Positions 62,020-64,000 of a stretch of 64,000 nucleotides of DNA are shown piece after piece. The notes beneath the pieces are model-generated. The model worked only from the letters and a program-made list of their open reading frames with translations. It did no database searches and was not told where the DNA came from. Source of the stretch: an uncultured Campylobacter sp. (lineage in GTDB: Bacteria > Campylobacterota > Campylobacteria > Campylobacterales > Campylobacteraceae); NCBI RefSeq assembly GCF_947255105.1, contig NZ_CAMYFP010000005.1, positions 41,641 to 105,640 of the forward strand, written 5' to 3'. Each line of letters starts with the position of its first letter. The stretch's first letter is position 1. A program made the translations under genes and the position numbers.

Positions 62020-62053
62020 TTGTCTATTTTGTTGAACTTGCCTTATAACACTG
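62020..62053 (-). other. Spacer 72: matches the embedded gene at 28 of 34 bases
   Basis: Aligned without gaps to 57679-57712. The encoded peptide is LSILLNLPYNT against LSILLNLSYNT in the embedded gene. Mismatches are mainly at third codon positions, so the source is a homologue under protein-level constraint. In the resident gene the base triplet next to the seed end is TTA on the non-target strand. Confidence 0.85.
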
Positions 62054-62609
62054 GTTTCAAAATCCATAGGATCAAATTTATACAAAAAGCCCAACATATA
62101 AACGCCCTCTAAAGTCCAATTGTTTCAAAATCCATAGGATCAAATTTATACGTTGTTTCTTTTCTTTTTTGTCTTTGTAGTCTCTAGTTTCAAAATCCAT
62201 AGGATCAAATTTATACTGAGTTTGAAAGCGGAAAAGAGCTAGAAGTTACTATGTTTCAAAATCCATAGGATCAAATTTATACCAAAGACTATCTATATGA
62301 TAGCTGCACTTTGCAAGTTTCAAAATCCATAGGATCAAATTTATACGCTAGCCCAGGTGGCGGTGCTATCAACATTAGCTTGTTTCAAAATCCATAGGAT
62401 CAAATTTATACATCTGTTTTTTTCGATGATACTCTGTAGGTAGAGTGTTTCAAAATCCATAGGATCAAATTTATACGAAAGACTAATAGGTGTAATTTTC
62501 AATCTATTTTATATGTTTCAAAATCCATAGGATCAAATTTATACTAAGTTTTGACAAAATGTCCGCACTGCTACCTATAGTTTCAAAATCCATAGGATCA
62601 AATTTATAC

Positions 62610-62645
62610 CTTTATTTAGGAGAGAAAAAATCTCTCCTATCTTTT
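62610..62645 (-). other. Spacer 81 containing a perfect hairpin
   Basis: TAGGAGAGA (62617-62625) and TCTCTCCTA (62631-62639) are a perfect 9-bp inverted repeat around AAAAA, followed by TCTTTT. It looks like a captured intrinsic terminator. In the crRNA this stem could compete with target pairing. Confidence 0.7.
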
Positions 62646-62675
62646 GTTTCAAAATCCATAGGATCAAATTTATAC

Positions 62676-62713
62676 AATTGGTTTCATTATTATGAAAAGT
62701 CCTTGAAATTTGA
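62676..62713 (-). other. Spacer 82: matches the embedded gene at 31 of 38 bases
   Basis: Aligned without gaps to 57760-57797, covering the SWFFHYEKSLKFD part of the protein; the spacer encodes NWFHYYEKSLKFE. At the inferred seed end the first eight bases match the resident gene exactly, and the neighbouring triplet is TTA. Confidence 0.85.
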
Positions 62714-62811
62714 GTTTCAAAATCCATAGGATCAAATTTATACCAAAAAAGGGCTATCTTATATAGCTCCTACTCAAGGATGTTTCAAAATCCATAGGAT
62801 CAAATTTATAC

Positions 62812-62845
62812 TGTTCTCGCCTTTGTCATTTTTCCATTGTTGAAA
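62812..62845 (-). other. Spacer 84: near-duplicate of spacer 61
   Basis: Differs from spacer 61 at one base over 34. It is the first of three consecutive spacers (84-86) that appear to come from homologues of the embedded gene; its own link to that gene is the weakest of the three. Confidence 0.55.
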
Positions 62846-62875
62846 GTTTCAAAATCCATAGGATCAAATTTATAC

Positions 62876-62913
62876 CTCCATTCCAGCCTAAGACTGTATC
62901 ATTTTGTGATACA
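62876..62913 (-). other. Spacer 85: homologue of the embedded gene, overlaps spacer 86
   Basis: On the minus strand it encodes VSQNDTVLGWNG, comparable to LSYNTINGWNG in the embedded gene. Its last 13 bases (GGCTGGAATGGAG) are the first 13 of spacer 86, so both can be placed on one continuous target in the same frame. Confidence 0.7.
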
Positions 62914-62943
62914 GTTTCAAAATCCATAGGATCAAATTTATAC

Positions 62944-62982
62944 TTGTGGCAACTTGACTTCTATACCCTCTCCATTCCAGCC
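62944..62982 (-). other. Spacer 86: homologue of the embedded gene
   Basis: On the minus strand it encodes GWNGEGIEVKLPQ. Its first 14 bases match the resident gene (57718-57731) at 13 positions. In the target as reconstructed from spacer 85 the triplet just before this protospacer is TTA. Confidence 0.7.
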
Positions 62983-63669
62983 GTTTCAAAATCCATAGGA
63001 TCAAATTTATACACAGAGGGTGTAGATGAAACATTTGTAGGCACTTAGTTTCAAAATCCATAGGATCAAATTTATACAGCCGTTTCTATATGCTAGTGAT
63101 ATATAGCCTTTGGTTTCAAAATCCATAGGATCAAATTTATACTCGTGGGTCAAATACTCCTGCAAAAAATAGCATTTTGTTTCAAAATCCATAGGATCAA
63201 ATTTATACTCTATGCAAAAGACGGACAAAGCAACGAGTTTAGCGGTTTCAAAATCCATAGGATCAAATTTATACAGCAAGGCGGAGCTTACAAAAGAGAT
63301 ACAAGAGGTTATGTTTCAAAATCCATAGGATCAAATTTATACTCCATTTCCTAAACTATATACACCAGCATTGCCAGTTTCAAAATCCATAGGATCAAAT
63401 TTATACCAGGGGAGCAAGTGGAAAAAGTTTGCAAAATGCTTTGTTTCAAAATCCATAGGATCAAATTTATACTAAATAGCCCTTATAGTTTATCGCTCTA
63501 GTCATCTGTTTCAAAATCCATAGGATCAAATTTATACGGGGGATAGGCGAAAGCCTTTGACCGACAGCCACGGGTTTCAAAATCCATAGGATCAAATTTA
63601 TACTTGATACATAACCTTTGTTTTCTCCGTCGTCAAACTGTTTCAAAATCCATAGGATCAAATTTATAC

Positions 63670-63705
63670 ATTTGTCTATTTTATTGAACTTGCCCTATAA
63701 CACTA
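63670..63705 (-). other. Spacer 97: matches the embedded gene at 29 of 36 bases
   Basis: Aligned without gaps to 57677-57712 and overlapping the site of spacer 72, with the same seed-side boundary. The encoded peptide is LSILLNLPYNT-like. The first seven bases at the inferred seed end match the resident gene and the adjacent triplet is TTA. Confidence 0.85.
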
Positions 63706-64000
63706 GTTTCAAAATCCATAGGATCAAATTTATACATACTATCAAGCCCGCCACTAAATAGTGCTAAACATGTTTCAAAATCCATAGGATCAAATTTATA
63801 CATCTTTGCTCCTTAGTAGCCTATTGCAATGTAGTGAGTTTCAAAATCCATAGGATCAAATTTATACTTTTTATGCTAGTAGTTGCACAATTTGTTCTTA
63901 GTGGTTTCAAAATCCATAGGATCAAATTTATACCTTTTGGCAAGCTTGCGAAATACGATCAAATATCCGTTTCAAAATCCATAGGATCAAATTTATACCC

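Larger units (their letters stand above)
57091..64000 (-). CRISPR. Very large CRISPR array, 102 repeats seen, continues past window
   Basis: I counted 102 copies of a 30-bp repeat that reads GTTTCAAAATCC at the left and CAAATTTATAC at the right on the plus strand, the last at 63969-63998. Intervals give 100 spacers of 32-39 nt plus one 289-bp segment (57581-57869). On the minus strand the repeat ends GGATTTTGAAAC; GAAAC ends are typical of type I-B and III repeats, so I infer minus-strand transcription with the leader right of base 64000. A short ATCC/GGAT stem is inside the repeat. Repeats are identical except one internal change (58149) and a block of 15 with a terminal change (59374-60319). 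No cas gene is in the window, so the subtype is not proven. Confidence 0.97.

Noticed and set aside
58627..63661. Many apparent ORFs in the array on both strands, with repeated peptides such as KIHRIKFI, KFDPMDFE and NLILWILK
   Set aside because: They are translations of the CRISPR repeat in different frames joined through spacers, without ribosome binding sites.

Overview
The window looks like a chromosomal segment of a Campylobacter species (Campylobacterota). The DNA is AT-rich, genes are tightly packed with ATGA-type overlaps, promoters are extended -10 boxes (TGnTATAAT) without a clear -35, and three long gene blocks follow the order I remember from C. jejuni: Cj0837c-Cj0847, Cj0638-Cj0652 and Cj1268c-Cj1282. 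The locus numbers come from memory, not from a search. I saw no rRNA or tRNA genes and no cas genes.

Layout. 1-4755: plus-strand housekeeping genes (end of lepB, rpiB, a small membrane protein, apt, a DedA protein, pepA, ychF). 4777-12863: mostly minus-strand block (MurF-like protein, metG, fbp, mobB, slt, yggT, gltX) with one plus-strand lipoprotein gene at 9283. 12967-18087: plus strand (mscL, phosphoesterase, psd, pseudopilin, priA, ybeY). 18071-28882: minus-strand envelope and repair block (outer-membrane barrel, mrdA, mreD-like, engB, lptA/lptC/kdsC, hisB, rlpA, mltD-like, tatD, recN, nadK). 28971-31767: aspS, adk and a small exported protein. 31776-32882: rodA, divergent from rluD. 32929-47877: a long plus-strand run from rluD and flpA through trmB, ftsE, ftsX, an envC-like gene, pyrH, rpoZ, spoT, tyrS, a nitronate monooxygenase-like gene, amiA and mnmC to a thioredoxin-like lipoprotein.

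47955-56490 is the accessory part. A 2-hydroxyacyl-CoA dehydratase activator and dehydratase subunit are followed by a complete RbsB/RbsA/RbsC-type ABC importer, an outer-membrane barrel paralogous to the one at 18071, and a TorC-like monohaem cytochrome next to a TorA-like molybdoenzyme. The torA gene carries an in-frame TAG at the conserved WDEAL position and is probably a recent pseudogene.

57091 to the end of the window is one very large CRISPR array: 102 copies of a 30-bp repeat and 100 spacers of 32-39 nt, continuing past the window edge. The minus-strand form of the repeat ends in GAAAC, so I infer transcription on the minus strand with the leader beyond base 64000. After the eighth repeat, where an ordinary spacer would be, there is a 289-bp segment holding a complete small gene with its own extended -10 promoter, ribosome binding site, a 71-codon helix-turn-helix-like ORF and operator-like inverted repeats. 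Up to eight spacers elsewhere in the array derive from homologues of this same gene. Two spacers overlap by 13 nt and reconstruct a contiguous stretch of such a homologue, and several alignments point to a 5'-TTA PAM. A block of 15 consecutive repeats shares a terminal base change. The gene inside the array, with the spacers against its relatives, is the most unusual feature of the window.
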